A DNA stretch of 46,724 nt from Bacteroidota bacterium (GTDB lineage: Bacteria; Bacteroidota; Bacteroidia; Sphingobacteriales; Sphingobacteriaceae): the NCBI GenBank assembly GCA_013288685.1, contig JABDBM010000025.1, positions 1 through 46,724 on the forward strand, written 5' to 3'. Below are positions 1 to 9,399 of the stretch, piece after piece. A model generated the notes under the pieces. That model had not been told where the DNA came from. It did no database searches and saw only the letters and a list, made by a program, of their open reading frames with translations. Position 1 is the first letter of the stretch. The number at the start of each line of letters is the position of its first letter. The translations under genes and the position numbers were made by a program.

Positions 1-1613
1 CCGTACAGGGCGGATTAGGACTGATTTCCTCGCGCCTTAAAGTTGAGGGGCCAATCGAAAAGGATAAAGGATCATTCATGATCAGCGCACGGCGTACTTA
101 TATCGATGTATTTTTAAATGCGTCATCTGATAGTACCATCAAAGGAAGTTCCCTATATTTTTATGATATCAATGCAAAAGCTAATTACCATTTTGATGAT
201 AAAAACGCGCTGTATATTTCGGGATACTTCGGTAAAGATGTTATTGAATTAAAAAACACCTTTGGCACCAACTGGGGCAACTCAACTGGCACTATCCGTT
301 TTAACCATTTGTTTAACAGCAAGCTATTTTCTAACACTTCGCTGGTTTACAGCAATTATAACTATACCATTGAAAGTTTCGAGAGCAATGATTTTTTTAA
401 AGCGACCTCTCAAATTACTGATGTAAATCTTAAAGAGGACCTGCAGTACTCCATGGGCAATAGCCATACGCTTAAATTTGGTTTTAACGTTTTGCATCAT
501 ACCATTGCTCCCGGCACCATTACTACCAACTCCACATCAAGCTTTAATGATAAAAGTATAGAGGAACGTTTTGGTTTTGAAAATGCGCTTTATATCAGCG
601 ATGAGTGGCAGGCAACTAATAAACTAACCATTTTATATGGGCTGCGCTTAAGCGGTATGTTCTTATTGGGTCCAGGTACATTCAGTAATTACGATTCGGC
701 GGGAAACACGGTATCATCCACAACTTATGCTTCTGGCGCAACGGTAAAAGATTACTTTAATTTAGAGCCACGTCTGTCAGGCAGTTATAAACTGAATGAT
801 GAAACCTCGCTAAAAGCATCTTACAACCGCAGTACGCAAAATATACACCTGCTCAGTAACTCCACCAGCAGTACCCCTACCGATTTGTATGTTATGAGCA
901 GCAATAACATAAAAACCGAAATTGCCGACCAGGTATCTGCGGGCTATTTCAGAAATTTTAAAGATAATATTTTCGAATTCTCGGCCGAGGTTTATTACAA
1001 ATGGATGCAAAACCAAATTGATTACAAAGACGGTGCGCAATTGCTGGTAAACCAGGATGTGGAATCACTGCTTACGTATGGCACCGGCCGGGCGTACGGT
1101 TTAGAATTATTTTTAAAGAAAAAATATGGCCGCTTTAACGGCTGGTTCGGTTATACGCTTTCGCGGACAGAATTAAAGTTTCCTGCTATCAACAACGGGA
1201 ATTATTATCCCGCCCGGCAGGACAGAACACACGATTTATCGGTTGTTGGCATCTATCAGCTTAATAAACGCTGGTCGTTCTCCAGTGATTTTATTTATGG
1301 TACGGGCAATGCGGTAACTTATCCAACAGGCAAGTACAATATTGGCGGCTTAACTACCTTTTCGTACTCACAACGCAACGGCTATCGCCTGCCATCGTCA
1401 AACCGGCTGGACATTGGTGCAACGCTGGAAGGGAAACAACATAAAAAATACCATTCCAGTTGGACGTTTAGTATTTATAACGTTTATGCTCACCGCGATC
1501 CCTATATCGTGTCCTTTCGCGACAGCAAAACAACGCCAAATACAACGGAGGCTGTTGAAACCAGTATTTTTGCAACCCGGATACCATCAGTTACCTGGAA
1601 TTTTAAATTTTAG
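1..1613 (+). CDS. TonB-dependent outer membrane receptor, C-terminal part (5' end outside window)
   Basis: The reading frame is open from the window edge (first full codon at base 3), so the ATG at 78 is internal and the true start lies upstream. The visible part, about 537 residues, reads as alternating amphipathic beta-strands with many aromatic residues, ends in Phe-Lys-Phe, and has the conserved 'GLISSRLKVEGP' and 'GSFMISARRTY' stretches that follow the plug domain in Bacteroidota receptors. Such proteins form 22-strand outer membrane barrels that import bulky ligands using TonB energy. The signal peptide, carboxypeptidase-like domain and plug are not visible. It lies 41 bases before a DUF4249 lipoprotein gene, the usual partner of this receptor subgroup. 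The ligand cannot be deduced. Confidence 0.9.
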   Translation, partial: VQGGLGLISSRLKVEGPIEKDKGSFMISARRTYIDVFLNASSDSTIKGSSLYFYDINAKANYHFDDKNALYISGYFGKDVIELKNTFGTNWGNSTGTIRFNHLFNSKLFSNTSLVYSNYNYTIESFESNDFFKATSQITDVNLKEDLQYSMGNSHTLKFGFNVLHHTIAPGTITTNSTSSFNDKSIEERFGFENALYISDEWQATNKLTILYGLRLSGMFLLGPGTFSNYDSAGNTVSSTTYASGATVKDYFNLEPRLSGSYKLNDETSLKASYNRSTQNIHLLSNSTSSTPTDLYVMSSNNIKTEIADQVSAGYFRNFKDNIFEFSAEVYYKWMQNQIDYKDGAQLLVNQDVESLLTYGTGRAYGLELFLKKKYGRFNGWFGYTLSRTELKFPAINNGNYYPARQDRTHDLSVVGIYQLNKRWSFSSDFIYGTGNAVTYPTGKYNIGGLTTFSYSQRNGYRLPSSNRLDIGATLEGKQHKKYHSSWTFSIYNVYAHRDPYIVSFRDSKTTPNTTEAVETSIFATRIPSVTWNFKF

Positions 1614-1654
1614 TGAGAAAATAGAGTCAGGAAATCAAGAACAAGAGACAAGAC

Positions 1655-2452
1655 ATGAAAAATTTAAAATATTTTCTTCCGGTTTTATTTGCTACCGTGT
1701 TGGTAACGTCATGCACCAAAGTAATCGATCTTAAATTGGGGAACGATACGGGTAAACTGGTTATCGAAGCAAATATCACCAACATTAACGGGCCGCAAAG
1801 TATAACCCTAAGCCAGAATGTGCCTTTTACCAGCACCAACGTTTATCCCCCGGTTAGCGGAGCAACAGTTACAGTTAGCGATGACAAAGGAAACACTTAT
1901 CCCTTTACCGAAACCCAATCTGGTACGTATAGTATAAAACATTTGCAGGCTATTTTTGGCAGTACTTACACCATGAAGGTTACTACCGGCGGTAAAACTT
2001 ATACAGCCGTTTCAACCATGCCACAGCCAGTAATTCTGGATTCCATTTCATCAAAAACAGATGATTTCAGCAAAAAAAGCGATGTAAGAAATATAACTGT
2101 CCATTTGCAGGACCCTGCGGGCGTACCCAATCAATACCGCTTTGTACTGTATGATAATGGCGTGCAGATAAAAGCCGTTTTTGCTTTTGATGATGAATTT
2201 ACCGATGGCCGCTATTTAAATTTCGACCTGTTGCAAAACGAAACTGACATTCACCCTGGCGACATGGTAACCGTGGAAATGCAATGTATCGACCGCCCCG
2301 TTTACACCTATTGGTTTACATTATCGCAGCAGTTGCGTAACGGGCCCGGCGGTGGCGTAACCCCATCCAACCCGCCTACTAATATTACCCCGGCCACGCT
2401 TGGGTATTTTAGCGCACATACTACGCAGCGTATTACTTTGTTGGTTAAATAA
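1655..2452 (+). CDS. DUF4249 domain-containing outer membrane lipoprotein
   Basis: This 265-residue protein has a lipoprotein signal peptide with lipobox Cys at residue 20 (LVTSC). An Ig-like beta-sandwich N-terminal half follows ('GKLVIEANITN', 'GATVTVSDDKGN', 'YTMKVTTGGKTYTA'), which is the pattern of the DUF4249 family. Members are surface or periplasmic lipoproteins encoded directly after TonB-dependent receptors of the preceding type, and probably help ligand capture; that role is inferred from gene pairing. It follows the receptor by 41 bases and is likely co-transcribed. The length is somewhat below many DUF4249 proteins, and the C-terminus (…RITLLVK) looks natural. Confidence 0.85.
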   Translation: MKNLKYFLPVLFATVLVTSCTKVIDLKLGNDTGKLVIEANITNINGPQSITLSQNVPFTSTNVYPPVSGATVTVSDDKGNTYPFTETQSGTYSIKHLQAIFGSTYTMKVTTGGKTYTAVSTMPQPVILDSISSKTDDFSKKSDVRNITVHLQDPAGVPNQYRFVLYDNGVQIKAVFAFDDEFTDGRYLNFDLLQNETDIHPGDMVTVEMQCIDRPVYTYWFTLSQQLRNGPGGGVTPSNPPTNITPATLGYFSAHTTQRITLLVK

Positions 2453-2480
2453 TTTATTATTTGAAGGCAATTAAGCCTCT

Positions 2481-2509
2481 ACCCCAAATGTCAGAAATGA
2501 CATCGGGGT
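2481..2509. terminator. Hairpin between convergent genes, probable bidirectional terminator
   Basis: An ACCCC…ATGTCA arm and a TGACAT…GGGGT arm surround a GAAA loop, in the 75-base gap between the DUF4249 gene and the convergent molybdopterin-fold gene. There is no strong T-tract, so termination is inferred from position and stem. Confidence 0.45.
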
Positions 2510-2527
2510 TCAATCCAACTCAACCAA

Positions 2528-3037
2528 CTACTTTGCAAAAAGTACCTTTATCCCGGTAACCTGTTTAATACACCGCGCCGGCTTTTTTTCGTCCTGTACA
2601 ATAATACGAAACGGGCCGTCACCATCTGGCAACGGTTTGCCGTCAACCCGGCTGGCTAATATGATCGTGCGATCGGTAAAGCCTTTATCTAATTCGGCTA
2701 AAGCAAAAATAACCTGGTAACCATCACTGGCTTCTACCAAAATATATTTGGTCAGGTTTTCACCCCGTAGGTCTTTTCCCATGGTGGCACCGGCCTTTTG
2801 CAGGATATCTGCCAACACCACACCCGAATAAACATGGTCTTTCCCGTCCCTGTCTTTCCGGGTAACGTCCGCTTGCTGAAACTGTTGCAGGTCGGCTAAT
2901 TTCAATTCAAGTGATGTCGCGACTTCGCCACTTACTTTAACCGAGGCTTCTTTTGATGCATCCTGAGCTTTTGTTAAAACGGGGTTTGATAAAAAGCCCG
3001 CGACAATGGCAATAACTACCCAATAATATTTCTTCAT
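2528..3037 (-). CDS. Secreted single-domain molybdopterin-fold (sulfite oxidase-like) protein
   Basis: This 169-residue protein has an N-terminal signal peptide (cleavage near residue 24, 'TKAQ'). The rest matches the oxidoreductase molybdopterin-binding fold (PF00174-type): 'KVSGEVATSLELKLADLQQF', 'YSGVVLADILQKAG', 'LVEASDGYQVIFALAEL' and 'GPFRIIVQDEKKPARCIKQVTGIKV'. In catalytic members a Cys near the start of the domain ligates molybdenum. Here the only Cys is residue 156 near the C-terminus, so cofactor binding is doubtful. Its start codon overlaps the stop of the cytochrome c peroxidase gene (ATGA), implying translational coupling and a joint periplasmic redox role. Fold assignment is fairly sure, activity is not. 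Confidence 0.8.
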   Translation of the reverse strand: MKKYYWVVIAIVAGFLSNPVLTKAQDASKEASVKVSGEVATSLELKLADLQQFQQADVTRKDRDGKDHVYSGVVLADILQKAGATMGKDLRGENLTKYILVEASDGYQVIFALAELDKGFTDRTIILASRVDGKPLPDGDGPFRIIVQDEKKPARCIKQVTGIKVLFAK

Positions 3038-4173
3038 TTCGAACTTTGTTTAAATTTTTGAACTGGTAATAAATGTGGATCTGAAAAGCGGGGGTCCGTT
3101 ATAAATGTTGAATCGGTAAGCATATTTAAAAATGCAATAAGTTCCTTTTTTTCATCCGGGCGAAGATTAAGAGACCTCCCTCCTGTCTCGTTGGATACGC
3201 CACGGATAAATGAGCTTAAGGATGCCGATTCCTCTACGTGGTCGCTGTAATGGTCAACTACTTCAGCCAGCGTTTTAAAGCGGCCGTCGTGCATGTAAGG
3301 GGCGGTCAAAGCGATATTGCGTAAGGTTGGCGCTTTAAACCGGCCGCGGTCAGATGACAGGCCGGTTAATGTTTCGATGCCTGCATCTTTTGGGATACTA
3401 TCCAGTCCATTGTTATGAAAAAGCTCCATATAGTTTTTAACGCCGCCATGGCAATGGGCACAGTTAGCGCCTCTTATGCCAGTTTGCGGCTGCGGTGCGT
3501 TCATAAAAAGCGCCAAACCTTTTAATTCCTGCGGCGTTGGCTGGTAAGTATTGCGGAGGTATTGATCGTAGTGCGAATTGCAGGATATTAGAGTGCGTTC
3601 AAATTGCGTTATCGCCTTTACAATCCTGTCGCCGGTTATGGCTTCATCACCATAAACAATTTTAAATAATTGATGGTAAACCGAACTTTCGGCCAATTTA
3701 TTCGCCGATACATCAAGCGATTGGCCCATTTCGTGCGGGTTTGTCAACGGAAAAGCAGCCTGTTCTTCTAAACTACCGGCGCGCCCATCCCAAAAAAACT
3801 TCCTTGTCCACAGCAGATTGGTCAGCGACATGGAGTTACGGCTGGTCGGCACATTGTCAACGCCAGTGCTAAACGATCTGCCATCAGTGAAAGCCCTGGC
3901 CTGCTGGTGGCAGTTTGCACAAGAAATCGTGTTATTTGCCGATAATGACTTTTCGTAAAACAGCATCCGGCCTAAATAAACACCCTCTTTAGTGCTCGGG
4001 TTATCATCCGGAACATTTATGCGATTTCCAAAATTAGCAGGGTAAATGAATTTATACGGACCGGTTTCCATATCACTTTTAATAAACGCCCAGCCCGATA
4101 ACGTGAAAATAACCATTGACAACAGCAGCACAACTGCACTTTTGCGCTTTATTTTGCTAAAATCGGGGTTCAT
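3034..4173 (-). CDS. Di-heme cytochrome c peroxidase / MauG-family protein
   Basis: This 379-residue protein has one N-terminal membrane segment or uncleaved signal (residues 12-31). Two CxxCH heme sites sit at residues 85-89 (CANCH) and 238-242 (CAHCH), each in the expected place of bacterial CCP/MauG proteins. The family motifs 'LGRMLFYEKSLSANNTISC', 'AFTDGRSFSTG', 'RKFFWDGRAGSLEEQA', 'FKAPTLRNIALTAPYMHDGRFKTL' and 'VVDHYSD' are present. CCPs reduce hydrogen peroxide with electrons from cytochromes; MauG relatives oxidise other substrates. It is the first gene of a two-gene minus-strand operon and overlaps the next gene by 4 bases. The family is confident, the substrate open. Confidence 0.92.
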   Translation of the reverse strand: MNPDFSKIKRKSAVVLLLSMVIFTLSGWAFIKSDMETGPYKFIYPANFGNRINVPDDNPSTKEGVYLGRMLFYEKSLSANNTISCANCHQQARAFTDGRSFSTGVDNVPTSRNSMSLTNLLWTRKFFWDGRAGSLEEQAAFPLTNPHEMGQSLDVSANKLAESSVYHQLFKIVYGDEAITGDRIVKAITQFERTLISCNSHYDQYLRNTYQPTPQELKGLALFMNAPQPQTGIRGANCAHCHGGVKNYMELFHNNGLDSIPKDAGIETLTGLSSDRGRFKAPTLRNIALTAPYMHDGRFKTLAEVVDHYSDHVEESASLSSFIRGVSNETGGRSLNLRPDEKKELIAFLNMLTDSTFITDPRFSDPHLLPVQKFKQSSK

Positions 4174-4323
4174 GATGCCAATCGTTGGGTATTTTGTTAT
4201 ATAACGTAAAGATGGAAATTGTTTTTAGATGAAATTATTAAAAGATGAAAAAAATGCTTTGATTTCAGCTTTTAGCTATTTTAAGTCTTTTTATTATCTT
4301 GCAAAATATATAAACTGTTGTAT

Positions 4324-6393
4324 ATGAAAAATAAATTACCTTTTATCTTATTGCTCACTTTGTGTACACATGTTTTTGCGCAGGAAAAATTCTCGCCACC
4401 GGCTACTAAAACAGTACCGGTTAAGGATACGCTGCATGGCGTAATTTTAACCGATAATTACCGCTGGCTTGAAGAAAAAACAGACCCAGCTGTGGTTGAG
4501 TGGACCAGGGCGCAGCACGATTACGGCGAAAAATACCTTGCACAAACACAAAAAATGCATCCCGGTTTAAAGGAAGGCATCGCCAATTATATTAATATGG
4601 ATTATGAAGGCCCCCTTACAACGGTCGGTAAAAGAGTTTTTCAAACAGTTAAGAAAAAGGGCGACAAGCAATACAAAATATACACAATAATCAATGGTCA
4701 GAAAATGTTGATGTGGGACCCGGTTCAATTAGATACCGCCGGTAAAATCTCCACATCCAACACCAGCTATACTTACGATGGCGAGCGTGCAGCCATCAGC
4801 GTACAAAAAAGCGGCGCCGAAGTAAACACCGTTTACATTATTGACACGCGCACCGGCAAACAGCTTTATGCCCCGCTTACCAACATATTTGGTTTCGACT
4901 GGACAAAAGACCAGCAACATGCTTATATCACCATTCGCAGCCAGGAAGACGTGGATAAACAGCGTCCGTTAAAAACCTACCTGCTAAAAATCGGCGATCC
5001 TGTTGAAAAGGCAGTGTTTATAGGTTCGCCTGCCGATGCAAAGAACAGCTTTTATATTTATGATAACCGGTACAGCGACGTTACCTTTTTGGGCGAAAGT
5101 GATTTTTATTCGAATAGCCTTAAAATAAAAACAACGGGGAGTTCGTCAGATGGAAAACTAATCTACAGTAGTAAAAAATTTACTGCGTACCCCGAAGCTA
5201 TCGGCAGCCGCCTGTATATAAAAACCAACGATAATGCACCAAACAGTAAGCTGATGTTGGCAGATAAGGCCAATCCTGATTACAAAAACTGGAAAACACT
5301 GATCCCCGAGGCGCAAACAGTGATGGAAGATTACGTGGTCACCAAAAAAAATATAATTGTACAGGACAAAAAAGATATCCAGAGCAGGCTAACCATGTAT
5401 GATTTAGCCGGAAAGAAAATAGGTCCTGTACCTCTTCCCGAAAGCGGCAGTATATCGGGCATTTCCTATAACCGGGACCTCGATTCGGTTTACATCTCGC
5501 TCGTTACCTTCACGTCAACGCCAAAAACTTATGTAGCATCGCCTTCAAACTTTAAGTGGCGGCTATATTATCAGCGTCAATTGCCCGTTGATATGAGCAA
5601 TATTACCGGCGAAATTAAATTCTATAATTCGAAAGACGGTACCCGCGTGCCGGTATTTGTACTGCACCGCAAGGATATGAAGCTGGACGGCAGCAACCCT
5701 GTGCTGCTAACCGCTTATGGCGGCTTTCAGGCGGGCATTAAACCCAGGTATTATGGCTTTTACGCACCTTTTATTCAACGCGGCGGCGTTGTGGTTGAGC
5801 CGGGTATTAGAGGTGGCGACGAGTATGGCGAAAAATGGCACCTGGACGGAATGCTGGCCAAAAAACAAAACTGTTTTGATGACTTTTATGCCTGCGCCGA
5901 ATGGCTTGTAAAAGAAAAATATACCAGCACAGGCCATATTGTTGCCATGGGCGGCAGTAACGGCGGTTTATTAATGGGTGCAGCCGCAACGCAACGGCCC
6001 GATTTATTTAAAGCTATTGTATGCGAGGTACCCTTATTGGATATGTTGCGTTATCAGAAATTTTTGATAGCCCGCTACTGGATACCCGAGTATGGCTCAT
6101 CGGAAGATCCTGAGGCGTTTCAATGGTTGTTGCGATATTCACCCTATCAAAACATCCGCGTTGGCGTGAATGTGCCGCCCATGCTGGTAACCGCCGGGGC
6201 CAACGATACCAGGGTTGACCCTATGAATGCAAAGAAATTTGTGGCAGCATTACAAAATAACTCCTCACAAATAAGCCCGATTATTTTGCACATGGATTAC
6301 GATAGCGGCCACGGCAGTGGTCAAAGCACCCAGCAATCCATTAATAACTGGACCTTTGTATTCGAATATATCTTGAATCAGCTAAATATGTAA
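4324..6393 (+). CDS. Secreted prolyl oligopeptidase family serine peptidase (S9A)
   Basis: This 689-residue protein begins at ATG 4324; an upstream in-frame TTG at 4318 is unlikely because the ATG begins a clean signal peptide (MKNKLPFILLL…THVFAQ). An N-terminal beta-propeller (about residues 70-420, starting after 'VKDTLHGVILTDNYRWLE') precedes an alpha/beta hydrolase domain. The catalytic triad reads Ser545 in GGSNGG, Asp628 in NDTRV and His663 in SGHGSG, and the oxyanion and substrate-loop residues 'RGGDEYGEKWH' are present. S9A enzymes cut short proline-containing peptides. The signal peptide implies periplasmic action. No operon partner is evident; the next gene, a histidine kinase, starts 93 bases on. 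Confidence 0.93.
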   Translation: MKNKLPFILLLTLCTHVFAQEKFSPPATKTVPVKDTLHGVILTDNYRWLEEKTDPAVVEWTRAQHDYGEKYLAQTQKMHPGLKEGIANYINMDYEGPLTTVGKRVFQTVKKKGDKQYKIYTIINGQKMLMWDPVQLDTAGKISTSNTSYTYDGERAAISVQKSGAEVNTVYIIDTRTGKQLYAPLTNIFGFDWTKDQQHAYITIRSQEDVDKQRPLKTYLLKIGDPVEKAVFIGSPADAKNSFYIYDNRYSDVTFLGESDFYSNSLKIKTTGSSSDGKLIYSSKKFTAYPEAIGSRLYIKTNDNAPNSKLMLADKANPDYKNWKTLIPEAQTVMEDYVVTKKNIIVQDKKDIQSRLTMYDLAGKKIGPVPLPESGSISGISYNRDLDSVYISLVTFTSTPKTYVASPSNFKWRLYYQRQLPVDMSNITGEIKFYNSKDGTRVPVFVLHRKDMKLDGSNPVLLTAYGGFQAGIKPRYYGFYAPFIQRGGVVVEPGIRGGDEYGEKWHLDGMLAKKQNCFDDFYACAEWLVKEKYTSTGHIVAMGGSNGGLLMGAAATQRPDLFKAIVCEVPLLDMLRYQKFLIARYWIPEYGSSEDPEAFQWLLRYSPYQNIRVGVNVPPMLVTAGANDTRVDPMNAKKFVAALQNNSSQISPIILHMDYDSGHGSGQSTQQSINNWTFVFEYILNQLNM

Positions 6394-6486
6394 AACACTG
6401 AATATTTAGCGATTATCAAACAAAATGCATAACAGATTGTACTAAAAAAAGCGTATAAAGCCGATTACTAAAGCCGAAATATATTA

Positions 6487-8376
6487 ATGGAAGAAACAGA
6501 CGTTCTTTATCACGTTGACAATAGCTCGTACCACGAATTGATGGAAGAAGCCCAGCGCCTTGCTCATTTTGGCGCCTGGGAGGTTAATATTATTACGGGG
6601 GCGGTAAAGTGGTCGAGCGAAATGTACCACATGTTGGGTTATGATCCCAGGGAAACCGAAGCCACCTTTAATAACTTCATCAAAAAACTCCATCGAGAAG
6701 ATATAGTGTATGTAAAGAAGAACCTTGAAAATCTTTTAAGGTACCCCAGCGACGATACATACGATTTCAGGGTGGTTGACAAAGTTGATGGTTCCATCAG
6801 GTATTTACGAACCGGTATTGTAGTTAAACGCAATAGCAAGGGCATAGCAATCAGCATGACCGGCTTTAGCCATGACATTACAGCTCAAAAACTTGCTGAA
6901 AAGAAAATAGAGAACGTTAATAAAGATCTGAAGACATTTTTCAATGTTATTGATGACGTTTTTTTCTCAGTCGACGTCAGGGCGAACAAGCTAATCCAAA
7001 TTTCGCAGGCCTGCCAAAAGTTATATGGTTTTGGTGATGACGAACTGCTGGTCGATTTTGGGCTGTGGAATAGAATCCTTCATCCCATGGACCGTGACAC
7101 CGTAGCATTGGGCGATAGTTTGTTAGCGCAAGGGGAAACGATTGTAGGCGAATACCGCATCATCCGAAAAGACGGAGTAGTGCGCTGGGTGGAAAGTAAG
7201 ATTATTCCTACTCTCGATAAATCGGGTAATTTAGTTCGGTTAGATGGCGTAACCCGCGATATCACCGAACGCCGGACTGCCGAAGAATCGCTTAAAAAAT
7301 CAGAAGCTAATCTTCGCACTGTATTTAACCACACAGATATCGGCTTTGTGCTTTATAATACTTCCCTTCACATCGTTTCTTTTAACGCCGAGGCTGATGA
7401 TTTTTACATTGAACATTATGACAAAAGGCTAAAGGCTGGCCTCTGTGCCATTGATTATTATAAAAAAGAAAAACGAAAACTGCTGGATAAAATAGTAGCC
7501 AAAGTAAGTACCGGGGAAATAGTAAATTACGAAACCAACTATTGTGCAAAGAACGGCGACGTTAAATGGTTTGATATAAAATGGGTTGGCGTGTTAAACG
7601 AACAGCAAGAGCAGATTGGCATTTTACTAACCTTTAAAGACATTACCGAAAAAAAGGTGCTTGAGCTGGAGCGCGAAAAAATAACGGCCGATTTGGTGCA
7701 GCGAAATAAGGACCAGGAACAGTTTAATTATATGATTTCGCATAACTTAAGAGCACCTGTAGCTAATATAACCGGGTTGCTTGAAATGCTTAATGACCCC
7801 GACTTGAAGGATGCTGAAAGGCAATATGTGCTCAATGGGATTTCGCAGTCGGTTAAAAGCCTCGACTCGGTGATAATTGATATGAACCATGTATTGCAAA
7901 CCAGGGAATTGATCCATGAAACCAGGGAGGACAATAATTTAGAACAGCTGATAAATGAAATTAAGTTTAGTATTGATAATTTAATACTAAAGGAACAGGT
8001 GATTATCAAATGTAATTTAGAAGTGGAAAATGTATTTACCATCAGAAGCTACCTTTACAGTATTTTTTACAATCTGATTTTAAATAGCATTAAATATAGG
8101 CAACCTGGTATTCCACCGGTAATTGAAATTAAAAGTACATTGATAAAAAATAAAATTGAATTAACGTTTACCGATAACGGCAAAGGTATCAACCTGCAAA
8201 ACCATGGCGCGCAACTATTTCGATTGTACAAACGTTTTGATACCACGGTGGAGGGCAAAGGAATGGGCCTTTTTATGGTAAAGACGCAGGTTGAATCACT
8301 GGGTGGCACCATTACAGTTACCAGCGCATTGCAGGTTGGGACCGAATTTACCATACTGTTGCCGGTGAAGGGTTGA
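6487..8376 (+). CDS. Soluble triple-PAS sensor histidine kinase
   Basis: This 629-residue protein has no membrane segments. Three PAS/PAC units are visible, each ending in a DIT motif: about residues 20-140 ('GFSHDITAQK'), 150-265 ('GVTRDITERR') and 275-395 ('TFKDITEKK'). A HisKA domain follows with phospho-acceptor His419 in 'ISHNLRAPVANI'. The HATPase_c domain has N box 'NLILNSIKYR', G1 'FTDNGKGI' and G2 'EGKGMGLFMVK'. It should be a cytoplasmic sensor autokinase. No response regulator gene adjoins it, so it is an orphan kinase and its output partner is unknown. It reads in the same direction as the peptidase upstream, but co-transcription is not certain. Confidence 0.93.
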   Translation: MEETDVLYHVDNSSYHELMEEAQRLAHFGAWEVNIITGAVKWSSEMYHMLGYDPRETEATFNNFIKKLHREDIVYVKKNLENLLRYPSDDTYDFRVVDKVDGSIRYLRTGIVVKRNSKGIAISMTGFSHDITAQKLAEKKIENVNKDLKTFFNVIDDVFFSVDVRANKLIQISQACQKLYGFGDDELLVDFGLWNRILHPMDRDTVALGDSLLAQGETIVGEYRIIRKDGVVRWVESKIIPTLDKSGNLVRLDGVTRDITERRTAEESLKKSEANLRTVFNHTDIGFVLYNTSLHIVSFNAEADDFYIEHYDKRLKAGLCAIDYYKKEKRKLLDKIVAKVSTGEIVNYETNYCAKNGDVKWFDIKWVGVLNEQQEQIGILLTFKDITEKKVLELEREKITADLVQRNKDQEQFNYMISHNLRAPVANITGLLEMLNDPDLKDAERQYVLNGISQSVKSLDSVIIDMNHVLQTRELIHETREDNNLEQLINEIKFSIDNLILKEQVIIKCNLEVENVFTIRSYLYSIFYNLILNSIKYRQPGIPPVIEIKSTLIKNKIELTFTDNGKGINLQNHGAQLFRLYKRFDTTVEGKGMGLFMVKTQVESLGGTITVTSALQVGTEFTILLPVKG

Positions 8377-8589
8377 AAGGTGGCGGGGAAAGTTCGTAAA
8401 ATTTGAAAAGACCGCAAATTAGTTTCCCACCCTCCTCACAACATTTGTTGCTACCTCTTACAGACTTTCATTATTTTACCGATTACCTGATGATTAGAAC
8501 AATTTTGGTTCCATTGAATCGGCGTTTTCACGCGGTGAACTCCATCTACAATCGAATGAAAACCACCAGGCAATCGGTTCAGTAATAAA

Positions 8590-9306
8590 TTATTTCTTTC
8601 CCATGGCATATTTAATGCCGCCCAAAAGGTGGCCCAAATAAAGCGGATCGGCATACGACTCATCAGTATGACCAAGCGCAGTATAAAACGCCCGGCCGCC
8701 ATCATATTCGTGGTACCAGCTCATAGGGTGGTTATCGCCATTATTGCCGCCATTGTAGGTTTTTTCGTCAATTTTTATCAATACGTGCAAATCTGGTGCT
8801 ATCCACTTAAAGTTATACCACTCGTCCAGCCTTTTCCATTCAGATGGCAATCCTTTGGTAGCTATAAAGTTAGGGTCCACAATATGAAGTGTAGCAACCT
8901 GCTGTACGCTTGGATGATTTCTAAAATAAGCGCCTACCAGATTGCCATACCAGGGCCAGTCATACTCGGTATCCGTTGCCGAGTGTACACCTACAAAGCC
9001 ACCGCCAGCGCGGATATATTTTTGAAATTCGGCTTGCTGAGCATCATTTAAAACATCCCCTGTGGTACTTAAAAATATAATGGCCGCGTATTGTTTTAAA
9101 TTGTCGTAAGTAAATTTGGTGGCGTCGGTGGTTGTATCTACATCAAATTTGTTTTCCTTCCCCAACTTAATAATAGCCGGGATACCAACCGCAATGGAGT
9201 TATGATGAAAACCCGCAGTTTTACAAAATATTAAAACTTTAGGCTTAGCCATAATTTGCGTTGCCATGAAGCACGCAATAAGGCCGATGATTAATTTATG
9301 TTTCAT
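8590..9306 (-). CDS. Secreted ThuA domain protein
   Basis: This 238-residue protein matches the ThuA-like, glutamine-amidotransferase-like fold: 'KVLIFCKTAGFHHNSI' near the N-terminus, 'YAAIIFLSTTGDVL', 'YIRAGGGFVGVHSATDTEYDWPWYGNLVGAYF', 'HPMSWYHEYDGGRAFYTALGH'. I start it at 9306 (MKHKLIIGLIACFMA…AKPK), which gives a signal peptide; a longer frame to 9378 would translate the intergenic repeat and is rejected. ThuA proteins are linked genetically to trehalose/disaccharide use, and in Bacteroidota they occur with GMC oxidoreductases thought to make 3-keto sugars. Here the GMC gene lies just upstream on the same strand. A direct enzymatic function is not established. Confidence 0.88.
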   Translation of the reverse strand: MKHKLIIGLIACFMATQIMAKPKVLIFCKTAGFHHNSIAVGIPAIIKLGKENKFDVDTTTDATKFTYDNLKQYAAIIFLSTTGDVLNDAQQAEFQKYIRAGGGFVGVHSATDTEYDWPWYGNLVGAYFRNHPSVQQVATLHIVDPNFIATKGLPSEWKRLDEWYNFKWIAPDLHVLIKIDEKTYNGGNNGDNHPMSWYHEYDGGRAFYTALGHTDESYADPLYLGHLLGGIKYAMGKK

Positions 9307-9322
9307 GTTTAGTTTAATTTTA

Positions 9323-9393
9323 AGTCCATAGTCCATGGTCGATAGTCCATAGTAAAAGACCGTCCAGCTATGGTCCATGGACTATTGACCATA
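9323..9393. repeat. Intergenic inverted repeat built on 'gtccatagtccatgg' words
   Basis: The left arm (9323-9352) and the right arm (9366-9393, inverted) are imperfect complements rich in CCATGG and TAGTCCATAG words. They fill nearly the whole gap between the GMC stop and the ThuA start, so they would be transcribed as a hairpin. Bases 9329-9352 are identical to 27819-27842 next to the chromate transporter. Confidence 0.8.
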
Positions 9394-9399
9394 CGCTTT

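Noticed and set aside
8403..8585. 60-codon plus-strand frame after the histidine kinase
   Set aside because: Lies in the convergent spacer, low-quality sequence with no domain, and a competing shadow frame on the other strand.
9307..9378. N-terminal extension of the ThuA protein
   Set aside because: The extra 24 residues translate the intergenic repeat and hide the signal peptide; the inner ATG at 9306 is better.
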